Below, piece by piece: positions 55,168-64,000 of a DNA stretch of 64,000 bases (position 1 is the first letter of the stretch; the number at the start of each line of letters is the position of its first letter). The notes beneath the pieces are model-generated. The model was not told the DNA's origin. It ran no database searches and saw only the letters and a list, made by a program, of their open reading frames with translations. The position numbers and the translations under genes are program-made. The stretch lies in assembly GCA_014155875.1 (NCBI GenBank), contig JACEFZ010027936.1:186001-250000 (forward strand). Reading direction: 5' to 3'. This DNA comes from Cepaea nemoralis (taxonomy: Eukaryota > Mollusca > Gastropoda > Stylommatophora > Helicidae).

Positions 55168-57590
55168 TTGCTGTTAAACCAACCACATATACAAACAGCC
55201 AACCAACCAACCAACTAAACAGCCAACCACACAACCAGCCAACTAAACAGCCAACCACACAACCAACCAACTAAACAGCCAACCAATCATCCAACCAACT
55301 AATCAGCCAACCACACAATGAACCTACTAAACAGACAACCACACAACCAACCAACTAAACAGCCAACCACACAACCAACCAATCAACTAAACAGCCAACT
55401 AATCAGCCAACCACACAGCAAAATGGTTGACTGTTGGTATAGTTATATTTTACAACTATTCTACGATAATGTTTTTGTTATCTTTAATAGTTATAAAGTT
55501 ACTGAAATTTGAAAGTTTTCATGATTTATTTGGTTAGTTGATTTGCTTCTTGTTTGGTTGCTTGACTTTGTGGTTGGCTGTTTAGTTGGTTGGTTGGTTA
55601 TGTGGCTGGCTGTTTAGCTGGTTGGTTGGATGTGTGGTTGGTGGTTTAGTTGGTTGGCTGTGTGGTTGGTTGTTTAGTTGGCTGTTTAGTTGGTTGGTTG
55701 TGTGGTTGGCTGTTTAGTTAGTTGTTTGCGTGGTTGGTTGGTTGTGTGGTTAGCTATTTAGTTGGTTGGTTGTGTGGTTGGTTGGTTGTGTGGTTGGTTG
55801 GTTGTGTGGTTAGCTATTTAGTTAGTTGGTTGTGTGGTTGGCTGTTTAGTTGGTTGGTTGACTGTTTAGTTGGTTGGCTGTTTAGTTGGTTGGTTGACTG
55901 TTTAGTTGGTTGGCTGTGTGGTTGGCTGTTTAGTTGGTTGGTTGACTGTTTAGTTGGTTGGTTGACTGTTTAGTTGATTGACTGTTTAGTTGGTTGACTG
56001 TTTAGTTGGTTGGCTGTGTGGTTGGCTGTTTAGCTGGTTGGTTGACTGTTTAGTTGGTTGGTTGACTTTAGTTGGTTGACTGTTTAGTTGGTTGACTGTT
56101 TAGTTGGTTGACTGTTTAGTTGGTTGACTGTTTAGTTGGTTGGCTGTGTGGTTGGCTGTTTAGTTGGTTGGTTGACTGTTTAGTTGGTTGGTTGACTGTT
56201 TAGTTGGTTGGTTGTGTGGTTGGCTGTTTAGTTGGTTGGTTGACTGTTTAGCTGGTTGACTGTTTAGTTGGTTGGTTGTGTGGTTGGCTGTTTAGTTGGT
56301 TGGTTGACTGTTTAGTTGGTTGGTTGTGTGGTTGACTGTTTAGTTGGTTGGTTGACTGTTTAGTTGGTTGGTTGTGTGGTTGGCTGTTTAGTTGGTTGGT
56401 TGACTGTTTAGTTGGTTGGTTGACTGTTTAGTTGGTTGACTGTTTAGTTGGTTGTGTGGTTGGCTGTTTAGTTGGTTGGTTGACTGTTTAGTTGGTTGAC
56501 TGTTTAGTTGGTTGTGTGGTTGGCTGTTTAGTTGGTTGGTTGACTGTTTAGTTGGTTGGTTGACTGTTTAGTTGGTTGGTTGACTGTTTAGTTGGTTGAC
56601 TGTTTAGTTGGTTGACTGTTTAGTTGGTTGACTGTTTAGTTGGTTGACTGTTTAGTTGCTTGGTTGGCTGTTTAGTTGGCTGATTAGTTGGCTGTTTAGT
56701 TGATTGGTTGGTTGTGTGGTTGGCTGTTTAGTTGGTTGGTTGTGTGGTTGTCTGTTTAGTAGGTTCATTGTGTGGTTGGCTGATTAGTTGGTTGGATGAT
56801 TGGTTGGCTGTTTAGTTGATTGGTTGGTTGTGTGGTTGGCTGTTTAGTTGGTTGGTTGTGTGGTTGGCTGTTTAGTTGGTTGGTTGTGTGGTTGGCTGTT
56901 TAGTTGGCTGGTTGTGTGGTTGGCTGTTTAGTTTTGTTGGTTGGTTGGCTGTTTGTATATGTGGTTGGTTTAATTGGTTGGTTGGTTGTTTTGTTGATTG
57001 GTTTAATTGGTTGGTTGTTTGGTTTTTGTGTAGTTGGTTGTGGGGTTGGTTGATTTGTTTGATTGGTTGTTTGGGTGGTATGATTGGTTTGGGTGGTATG
57101 ATTGGTTTAGTTGGTTGGTTTGATTGGTTTAGTTGGTGGTTTGGTTGGTTTGGTTTATTTGATTGGTTGTGTGGTTGGTTGGTTTGTTTGATTGGTTGTT
57201 TGGTTGGATGTGTGGTTGGTTTGATTAGTTGGTCATTTCATTAGTTGGTTTAATTGGATGGTTGTTTAATTGGTTGATTTAGTTTTTCTGTGGTTGGTTA
57301 TGTGGTGCGTTGTGTGGTTGGTTGTGGGGTTGGTTGGTTTGATTGATTGGTTTGACTGGTTATTTGGTTGGTTTGATTGGTTGTTTGATTGGTTGTTTGA
57401 GTGGTTCTTTGACTGGTTGGTTGTTTGGTTAGTTGGTTTAATTGGTTGGTTTGATTGGTTGGTTGTGTGGTTTTGTTTGGTTGGTTTAATTGGTTAGTTT
57501 GAGTGGTTGGTTGGTTGTGTGGTTGTTTAGTTGGTTGTGTGTTGGCTGTTTGGTTGGTTAGTCATTTAGTTGGTGTCTGACTGGTTGACT
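55168..57590. repeat. TTGG/TTAG-rich tandem array with an inverted left arm
   Basis: From about 55530 rightward the plus strand is made of ggttggttgactgtttagtt and ggctgtgtggttggctgttt-type units (16- and ~20-bp sub-units). 55168-55430 carries the reverse complement (cagccaaccacacaaccaac). The left arm mirrors 56690-56975 in detail, including the marks gtaggttcattgtgtgg and ctgtttgtatatgtggttgg. A ~110-bp unrelated spacer lies at 55420-55530. The array is inside a CWH43 intron. Confidence 0.93.
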
Positions 57591-57599
57591 GGAAGGCTC

Positions 57600-57900
57600 C
57601 TTTTGTGAATCAGAAAAATCTCCGGGTACTCTGTTACAGCAAATTCCAGCACATCAAGAAGTGAGGAAAAGATGCTGGCACTGACACACATTGAGAAAAC
57701 CTGAGGACAATATAACTAGACGTGTTCCGTGTTTGGAACTCACAAGGCACATGAAATAGAGGAAGACCTAACAACATCAAGAGGTGGGGAAAAGACTGGT
57801 ATTGATAGGGCTGACACATGTTGAGAAAGTCTGAGGAGAATATCGACGCTCCCTTGTTTGGAACCCACAATAAAGACGAACGAAATGAAATGGAGACCTA
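57600..57900. repeat. Two diverged ~110-bp direct repeats
   Basis: 57640-57765 and 57766-57870 share 'acatcaagaagtgaggaaaa', 'ctgacacacattgagaaa' and 'ctgaggacaatat' variants. They may be LINE-derived; the family is unknown. Confidence 0.5.
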
Positions 57901-58059
57901 AAGCACATGGAGAAGAGAATTAAAGATTGAGATTAATATTATGTGGAGAAATTGAATGGAGATGCAGGAGATGGTACAAGACAGGATGGCTTGGTGTGAG
58001 CTGGTTGAGGACATATGCCCCAATGGAGGATAAAAAGCAACAGAAGGTGAGACTATATG

Positions 58060-58247
58060 AAGCCAATGTGGCACAGTGGCTAATACACTTGTCTGCTGGT
58101 TAGTGTTTGAATCTCCCATGAAGTGGGGGGATTTTACCAATAGACCTGAACTCCCAGGCTGACCCTGTCTAAATGTGTACCAGGAAATGTCCTGGGAAGT
58201 AGAGGTGTCCAGCAGGATACTGACCACATCAATGATTGAATGTCCAC
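58060..58247 (+). repeat. SINE family D, left part, split by a LINE
   Basis: A tRNA-like head (gtggctaatacacttgtctg) leads to 'cccaggctgaccctgtctaa' and 'aggaaatgtcctgggaagta'. The right part of the SINE (tggtctataaaaatattggg) resumes after the LINE at 59043-59100. Confidence 0.78.
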
Positions 58248-59042
58248 TTCTTCTTCTTCTTCAGCGTTCCGAGCCATTAAGGTTCTTTGCTGCAGATACA
58301 ATCCGTCTCCATTCGTCTCTCTGGTTGACCTTCTCTTGCCAGTCATTGATTCCAAGTGCTTTTAGGTCTGTATATATATATTATCTCTCCACCGTCTTCT
58401 TGGTCTACCTCGGGGTCTACGGTCATTTATTTCCTGAGTGTAAGCGAGTTTTGTTTCCCTATTATCTTCCATTCTTTCTATATGCCCCAGCCATTGTAGT
58501 CTATTAGCCTTCATGATAACAGTGATTAGCGGGGACTTAAACAGATCATAAATGTCTTTGTTACTTCTTCTTTTCCACTCTCCACTTTGTGTATCCCTAA
58601 TGGGTCCAAAAATGCGTCTTAAAACTTGGTTCTTAAAGGTTAGTAACAAGACTTCGTCTCCTGTACTCCAGGTTTCAGAGCCATACAGCACAACTGGTCT
58701 GATCAGTGTTTTGTATACTGTGATTTTGGTGTTATGAAATAGAGCATATATCTTAATTCCAGAATTGATTCTAGTTTGTATTTCTTCCCTTATGATGTTG
58801 GAGCAGTTGAAGATTGTACCCAGGTATTTGTATGTTTCCGTTCTTTTAATGGTCATATTATCTATTTGTATGTGGCCAGAGTTGTTAGCCATTCCTTCTC
58901 TTGAAATTACCATATATTCTGTCTTATCTTGGTTGATAACCAGCCCCATCTGTTGGGCTTTTCCCTTTAAGTGAGTCAATATTTCCAATGTCTTTTGTTC
59001 ATTTTCCCCTATAATATCTATATTATCTGCATAACCAAGCAC
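58248..59042 (-). mobile_element. RTE-type LINE, 5'-truncated, inserted into a SINE D
   Basis: A minus-strand frame of about 240 codons encodes LGYADNIDIIGENEQKTLEI (RT box YADN instead of YADD), MGLVINQDKTEYMVISREGM, YKYLGTIFNCSNIIREEI and KTLIRPVVLYGSETWSTGDE. The tail has NDRRPRGRPRRRWRDN and ends in (GAA)n. It begins at the RT catalytic box and ends with the same 3' end as the element at 1097-1663, so both belong to one family. Confidence 0.88.
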
Positions 59043-59129
59043 TGGTCTATAAAAATATTGGGCTAGGAGCATATATCCAATATGCCTCAAAGCATGGGAA
59101 ATAGTCCTCTTTTAAATCTACTCTCAGTT

Positions 59130-59350
59130 CTATAAAACCAGCTCTGTGGCATACATGTTCAAAACACTGCTGCAGGCGATTTGAAAACAGACCACATTGC
59201 TGTGGTTTCCATACAATGGTATGAGTGCCGATCACTCAGAAAGCAATGGCAAACTACTGAAAGTAAACTTGCCCAGGAATCACAAACAGCCAAATGATGC
59301 TGGAGTTGACTGTTGCATCCTGCAGAGGATACACAACTAACTTAAGTTTC
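59130..59350 (+). repeat. SINE family C copy
   Basis: It reads ccagctctgtggcatacatg, 'gcaggcgatttgaaaacaga', 'cagaaagcaatggcaaacta', 'gtaaacttgcccag' and 'gcatcctgcagaggatac'. Confidence 0.75.
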
Positions 59351-59419
59351 ATAATTTCCCATAATGTGCCAATACAGATCACATGAAACTGTGCCAGATA
59401 AGCATTAATTATGACACTA

Positions 59420-59515
59420 CATTAATATATGAAGCCCATAAATGGGCACTCTCCCGCTGTTTATGCTTCACCTAGATACAACAAGATATTAGAACAAGAT
59501 GAGATGATGATGAGA
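59420..59515 (+). mobile_element. LINE 3' tail fragment
   Basis: 'atgaagcccataaatgggca', 'ctctcccgctgtttatgctt' and a gatgatgatgag end match the tail at 32175-32225. Confidence 0.65.
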
Positions 59516-59551
59516 CTACATTAAAACAAAAACAAAAGAAACTTTACTAAC

Positions 59552-59693
59552 GATAACTTCAGTTCTCTGGCAAGAAACTGAGCCTGTAGTCTGCGGTCCA
59601 GAACATCTCTATCATTACCCATGTGCGTGACCACAAAGTCCACCACGCTGCCGCTGATATTGATACTTGCCGTAATTGCTGGAGCAAGTTCTC
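59552..59693 (-). CDS. CWH43: CWH43/PGAP2IP homologue, internal exon
   Basis: The acceptor is aaattgtctgcag before 59693 and the donor TTATC|GTTAGT after 59552. It encodes ELAPAITASINISGSVVDFV, VTHMGNDRDVLDRRLQAQFL and ARELKL. The VDFVVTHxGN-DxLDRxLQA block is conserved in CWH43, and the His is the likely EEP-type active-site residue (family knowledge). The exon starts with two bases completing Gly after PSPHG and ends in phase 2. Confidence 0.92.
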
Positions 59694-60323
59694 CTGCAGA
59701 CAATTTGACAAAGAAAGGTTAAAAAAGCTTAAATGAGAGGGGATCGACTGCAGTGGGTTTTAACCCATAAGACTTTCTTTTGGCAGAATGGCAAGATGCC
59801 AGGAACAAAACAATTCTCTTGCTTCAGTGATAAGATCCATGATATGCTCTTGACTGTCTTTTTGAGCGATGGACACCACTTCAAGTGGAAATACCAGTCT
59901 TGAGATGTAGAATTGGTAAGCTACACTAGAACATCATAACAAGTAACATATGGCCATTGTGGCCTAAGCCTTCATCAGCACACAAAAAACAGACAGACAC
60001 ACCGATACAACTACATGAAAATATATATATAAAAGTTAATTGTTTCCTTGTGTGGACTTGACATGTGTGTCTTATTTATGTAGCATTCTTTTTGGGTCTG
60101 TCACAAACAACAAATTGCTCTGTACTAATCTCCGGCCATTTGAGTGAAACATTTCTTGATCACTTTATATGATGATATGACAGGTAACTGTTGATTTTGC
60201 CCTGCCCTAATTTATTTAATTTAAGTAAGTCTGCAAGATGAACTTAGTCTGATCAAGCTGAGCTAATTGAATGCTAATCAGTCACAAAAATTACTAAATA
60301 TATCAACAACAAAAACAACTCAC

Positions 60324-60388
60324 CATGAGGGGAAGGCAAGAGATGGTGAACTGATTTCACAATTGGATATCTTGACAAGATCAAATTT
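60324..60388 (-). CDS. CWH43: CWH43/PGAP2IP homologue, short internal exon
   Basis: This 65-nt exon lies between ttctgttttcag (before 60388) and CTCATG|GTGAGT (after 60324). It encodes NLILSRYPIVKSVHHLLPSP, H and the first base of Gly. LSRYPIVKSxHHLLPSPxGE is a hallmark of the family. Its first base completes the Gly of DHTWG from the exon at 62591. Confidence 0.92.
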
Positions 60389-60469
60389 CTGAAAACAGAA
60401 AACAGTATAAGAATATAATCAGTGACATACACACAATTGTAAAGTACATTTATTAAGGGGCAGGGGGCC

Positions 60470-60768
60470 AGCATGGTAATGGGGTAAAAAACACTTTCCC
60501 CTTTTATTTTTCCCGGTGTGATGTGAGGTAGTGGATCCAACCCCTACATTGGTCGGTCGGTTAATTGAACTAAAATGTTGACTTCGGAACTGTAAATTAC
60601 AAGCACCTTAGATGTTGGAGTGGGGTCACCTGATGGTGAGGGATGCGGGTGATAGCGAAAGCTAATCCACATGCAAAAAAAATCTCAGTGCATTAGTAGT
60701 AGTAGCATATTGTATGATACGTTTGAGTTCAAAGCGAGCAACCGCTATATATATATATATATATATAT
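60470..60768 (+). repeat. SINE family B copy ending at a TA microsatellite
   Basis: It has 'gccagcatggtaatggggta', a B-box-like 'gtggatccaacccctac', 'ggtcacctgatggtgaggga' and 'gtttgagttcaaagcgagca', then (ta)n at about 60746-60768. Confidence 0.8.
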
Positions 60769-60809
60769 AAAAATGGCATGTGTACAAATTGCCTTCAAGG
60801 CAGGGATGT

Positions 60810-61140
60810 TTCCCCACTAGCCCGGGCTCCCAGCTTTAACAGGGTGCCAGGACATGTCCTGGGAAGTAAAGACGGCCAGTGTGCCACTGGTCACATCCCC
60901 CACCAAGTGCCAATTGGTCTAAAAATATTGGGCTAATACTATATATCCAATAAGCCTCATGTGTGAACAAGGGGTCTTTTACTATTTTACATATAAAGGG
61001 AATCAAGTAGTGCTTAGGGCACTTACATGTCAGTCTCGTAGCCTGTGGTTCAAATATCCTTTGATGATGCTTTTTTTTTTTTAAGCATATGGTTCTATGT
61101 CTATTTAACCTCACAAAATGGGAATCAGGCAATTTTCTAG
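60810..61140 (+). repeat. SINE family D copy with neighbouring tRNA-like head
   Basis: It reads ctagcccgggctcccagctt, 'ccaggacatgtcctgggaag', 'ggccagtgtgccactggtca' and 'attggtctaaaaatattggg' to 'aagcctcatg'. It gives the uninterrupted form of the SINE split by the LINE at 58248. Confidence 0.7.
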
Positions 61141-62154
61141 TCACATGAAATCATGAGACCTATAAGGCAAGCAAAGAACATAACACCGCAATCTACCCCA
61201 CATGTCACAGGATGTGCCTAACGAGGTTTGACATGACACTGGCCACCACATCCCATAGAACACTTCAGCTGCACAATACAACAAATCATGAACACTCTAC
61301 AAAGAGTTGACTTGAGTTTGTTGAAGGCCTATGCTCCATTGGGATATGAAAAGAAGAAGCAGAAAAGGAAGAAGAAGAAGCAGGAGGAGAAGGGGAGGTA
61401 GAATAAGAACAGACTAATTTTGTAACAATGCACGTATTGCCAGCAAGGAAGTAAAAAGAACAGACTAACAGTATTGCAAATAATTTTTAATGATTGTGCA
61501 GTTTGAAAATATTGCCGGTACAAGTTTATTTACCTATTATGTTGCATGAACTTTACAGAGGGCGGATACAAAACTTGGACCAGCAATATTTTTAAACACT
61601 GCATAGTCATTAAAAATACACCCTATATTTGTGAGGATTGTCAACACACTTCAGGCAGGTCCACAGATACTCTGATCAACTCCTTAACATCCTCACTACA
61701 ATACAGCGACTGATCACTCCACTTCTGTGTTCATTAATTACATGTATTATGCCCTTGACAAAACGTTCATGTTTGTCGGCACCCTGCCTCCCATCTCCCT
61801 CACTCAGAACAAGGAAGCAGATTCCCAGGTGACCTTAAGGTCATTAGTTCATCCTGTCTCTCTTATGGCACTATTGTCTGACCCATCCATTGCCCTTCAC
61901 TCCTCAATCAGTGCCATGTGATCAGTTGGCTCGCTCATTGCCTTTCACACCTGACTACCTCACTACATAGGTAAGACTTAGCTGGACTAATTGTGATGTG
62001 CTCAGTGTGTCGAGCCACTCATGTCGTGTGAAGCCAGTTTGGACCTTCTTGAGGATGTTCAGAGTTGCTTAGTGTACATGTTCTGCAAGTATTGTCAACT
62101 TAATATACAGTAAACAGTAACAGTCATACTGCAAGTATTGCCAATATAAAATGA
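61141..62154. other. Intron sequence with a LINE tail remnant
   Basis: 61190-61380 resembles the LINE tails at 53700 and 57980 (cttgagtttgttgaaggcct, 'atgctccattgggatatgaa', (gaa)n). I see nothing in the remainder. Confidence 0.4.
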
Positions 62155-62470
62155 CAGTAAACATCTGTGACAGCAGATAAGAACTTTAGTGATAGCGGAT
62201 AATAAGTACATTAGTGATATCGGATAATAAATACTTTAGTGATAGCAGATAAGTACTTTAGTGATAGCGGATAAGTACTTTAGTATAGTGGATAATAAGT
62301 ACTTTAATGACAGCGGATAAGTACGTTAGTATAGCGGATAATAAGTACTTTAGGTATAGCAGATAAGTACTAAAAAATGACAGTAGATAATTACTTATAT
62401 GACCATGGATAATAAATATTTTAGTGATAGTAGATAATAAGTACTTAAGTGACAGTGGATAATAGTTATC
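62155..62470. repeat. ~25-bp minisatellite, about 11 units
   Basis: Variants of gatagcggataataagtact plus ttagt, between the last two CWH43 exons on the right. Confidence 0.88.
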
Positions 62471-62590
62471 CTAGGACAGAATGGAGGGAGCACAGAAAGA
62501 AAGAATGAAACAAGAAAGATATGTCTAATCACTATTGCAAAAAGTAAATAATTGTAAAAAAAAACAAAAAAAAACTGGTATGTGATATAC

Positions 62591-62726
62591 CCCCACGTGT
62601 GATCCTTAGTTGATGGTCCGAAGTCCACGTAGAAGTTGAGCCTTTCAGCAAGCCACGTGGCCAGGTCATTGTTGCCGAGGAAAGGTTTGGAGGCATCTGT
62701 CTCCAACAGAGTAAGTACATCAACTC
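62591..62726 (-). CDS. CWH43: CWH43/PGAP2IP homologue, first exon seen
   Basis: The acceptor is tttcttctgtttaag before 62726 and the donor ACGTGGG|GTATAT after 62591. It encodes [40 protein letters not shown] and DHTWG. [20 protein letters not shown] and DFGPSTxxHTWG are diagnostic of CWH43, and the Glu of LLETDA fits the EEP metal-binding Glu. The exon begins with two bases, so at least one 5' exon lies further right. The N-terminal multi-membrane half of the protein is not in the window. Confidence 0.92.
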
Positions 62727-63935
62727 CTTAAACAGAAGAAACAAACCAGTGTTAACAATTGAATATATAAATAAATGAATTTATGAAGTGTCACAGCCTG
62801 TATGCTACAGAGTTTCATAAAGGAAGCAAAGATGAGTAACCCTGTGGCCTACCAAGTATGTCATAAGAGGTGCCTAAGGAAGGTTGGTAGAGGACTGGTA
62901 TCTCATTTTGTAGAAATATTTAGCTGAAAAAGCCCACTATGAGAACAAAATGAGCGAAGGAACTTATTTTTCAAAGGTCACAAATGCGCACACAGGACTT
63001 ATCTTACATTCGGCCCGTCGTCGTACTATCACATCATCTTTCACACACACCAATAACTGTAATGATGTTACATTACATTGAAAAAATAAGTAGAAAAGAA
63101 AAACAGAAAAAAGCAAAAAAAAGGAAAAAGATGTAAAATGACTGCTGTAAACATACACCAAACATAAGCAATTAACGCTATGGATGTAGACAGCAGACAA
63201 ACACACACATACATATACATCACAAGCCACACAAGATATGGTGTATGACAGAGAACAAGATCTAGTGTGAGAAGAGAAAGACGAGATAATTAAAATGAGG
63301 AAGGGCACATGGACAGAGCTATAAGAGATGGCTAATTGTATGAACGGATGAACTGTGATGTTAATGGTCATGACTTCCTGTACTAGTTCAGCGTCACTGT
63401 GTAGAATATGAAAATAAATGGTCAGTGTTTAGTACTATTTAGCTTCAGCATAAGGTGAGAGTATAGACGAAGCGAGACAAAAGGAGGACAGAGGAAAGAA
63501 GATGAGGGACAGAAAGGAGATGGAGGAGAGCAGAGAGAGAGATGGAGGGGGAGGACCCAGAGACGACGAGAGACGAGGGAAGAGGAGAGGAATGAAAGAC
63601 AGAGGGAGGGTACAGAGAAAGAAATAGATGGGGGGAGCAAAGATATGGAGGAGACTTGGGGCGGAAGAATAGAGAGAGAGGGGGGAGGAGATGGAGGCAG
63701 AAAGAGAGAGAGAGAGAACCAAATTACAACCCAACTGACATATACTATAACTGACTGTTCATATTAAGTGAGACAGCAGAAAAGCAATTGCCATGCATAT
63801 ACAATGCTGCAGTTATAAATATAAACTTAAAATAAAGTTAAAACAAAACGTTTCAAGCTAACGTGTGTCTCACCTTATCATTAATCATGGACACACTGCT
63901 CGCGCATGCTGCAAGCCATTGGTGTCGTAGCCAAA
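62727..63935. other. Sequence with purine-rich tract, no supported exon
   Basis: 62850-62960 resembles LINE tails ('gtggcctaccaagtatgtca'). 63430-63720 is a G/A-rich tract ending in (ag)n. No CWH43 exon could be placed here. Confidence 0.4.
63878..63935 (+). promoter_or_regulatory. Promoter-like CpG-containing flank
   Basis: It contains an NRF1-like ctcgcgcatgctgc, an inverted CCAAT (gccattggt) and a YY1-like gccaaaatgg overlapping an ATG. No TATA box is seen. This mix is typical of housekeeping promoters, but the call rests on motifs only. Confidence 0.35.
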
Positions 63936-63980
63936 ATGGAAGGTCAAAATACCGGCCGTGAATATTTGGATCAAAAACTG
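63936..63980 (+). CDS. Possible first coding exon of a plus-strand gene
   Basis: The ATG at 63936 is in a good context (gccaaaATGG) and starts MEGQNTGREYLDQKL, ending exactly at a strong donor, CTG|GTAAGA, in phase 0. The flank is promoter-like. The GREYLxxxL pattern recalls the start of RIIa-type docking domains in ciliary proteins, but fifteen residues are too few to name a family. It would lie head-to-head with, or inside, CWH43. Confidence 0.4.
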
Positions 63981-64000
63981 GTAAGAAGAATATAATAATT

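Noticed and set aside
55722..57497. Trp/Leu/Val-rich frames suggesting a membrane protein (GWLVDCLVGWL pattern)
   Set aside because: This is purely the translation of TTGG-type tandem repeats, broken by stops and changing frame.
63877..63976. Minus-strand reading ILTFHFGYDTNGLQHARA resembling the CWH43 exon upstream of 62726
   Set aside because: The frame runs into a stop, the VSMINDK part needs a two-base shift, and the donor phase does not fit the exon at 62726. The expected Asn before the HFGYD block is also missing. The plus-strand first-exon reading fits the sequence better.

Overview
This is a repeat-dominated eukaryotic nuclear window (A+T-rich, split genes with GT/AG introns, LINEs, tRNA-type SINEs, mariner elements, many minisatellites). 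There are no bacterial operons, tRNA or rRNA genes, or CRISPR arrays. The element mix (RTE- and CR1-like LINEs, SETMAR-type mariners, several tRNA-headed SINE families) and the invertebrate-style CWH43 homologue suggest a lophotrochozoan, most likely a gastropod mollusc. I cannot name the species, and the lineage is inference.

Two host genes can be followed, both on the minus strand. Gene 1 runs right to left from an ATG near 27944 off the left edge. Exons at 27752-27944, 26041-26277, 11300-11435 (or 11462), 11012-11174, 9851-10001, 4765-4941 and 529-684 chain together in phase. I do not recognise the protein. Gene 2 is the C-terminal endonuclease/exonuclease/phosphatase-like (EEP) part of CWH43/PGAP2IP, a GPI-anchor lipid-remodelling protein. 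Its six exons at 62591-62726, 60324-60388, 59552-59693, 54292-54441, 51292-51453 and 49481-49583 join in phase down to the stop codon; its 5' exons lie beyond the right edge. A possible third gene starts on the plus strand at 63936, with one short first exon and a promoter-like flank.

The rest is repeats. Large tandem arrays: 59-bp units (6664-8850), 44-bp (14110-14815), 32-bp (17993-24077, split by a LINE), 41-bp (39195-39715), 30-bp (42345-42900), 25-bp (43660-44010), 54-bp (44325-45125), 53-bp (46060-48690) and a TTGG/TTAG-rich array (55168-57590). By my rough sum, tandem arrays fill about a quarter of the window. Several sit in introns of the two genes.

Mobile elements: a CR1-like LINE with an open reverse-transcriptase frame inserted in the 32-bp array; many decayed RTE-type LINE pieces on both strands; an RNase H-bearing LINE family; one Gypsy pol fragment; a likely LTR; three decayed mariners, two of them internally deleted; a hAT terminus; five or more SINE families; and an unclassified ~450-bp repeat. 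Several insertions have readable target-site duplications. The clearest structural story is that at least two minisatellites were built from the ends of transposable elements.
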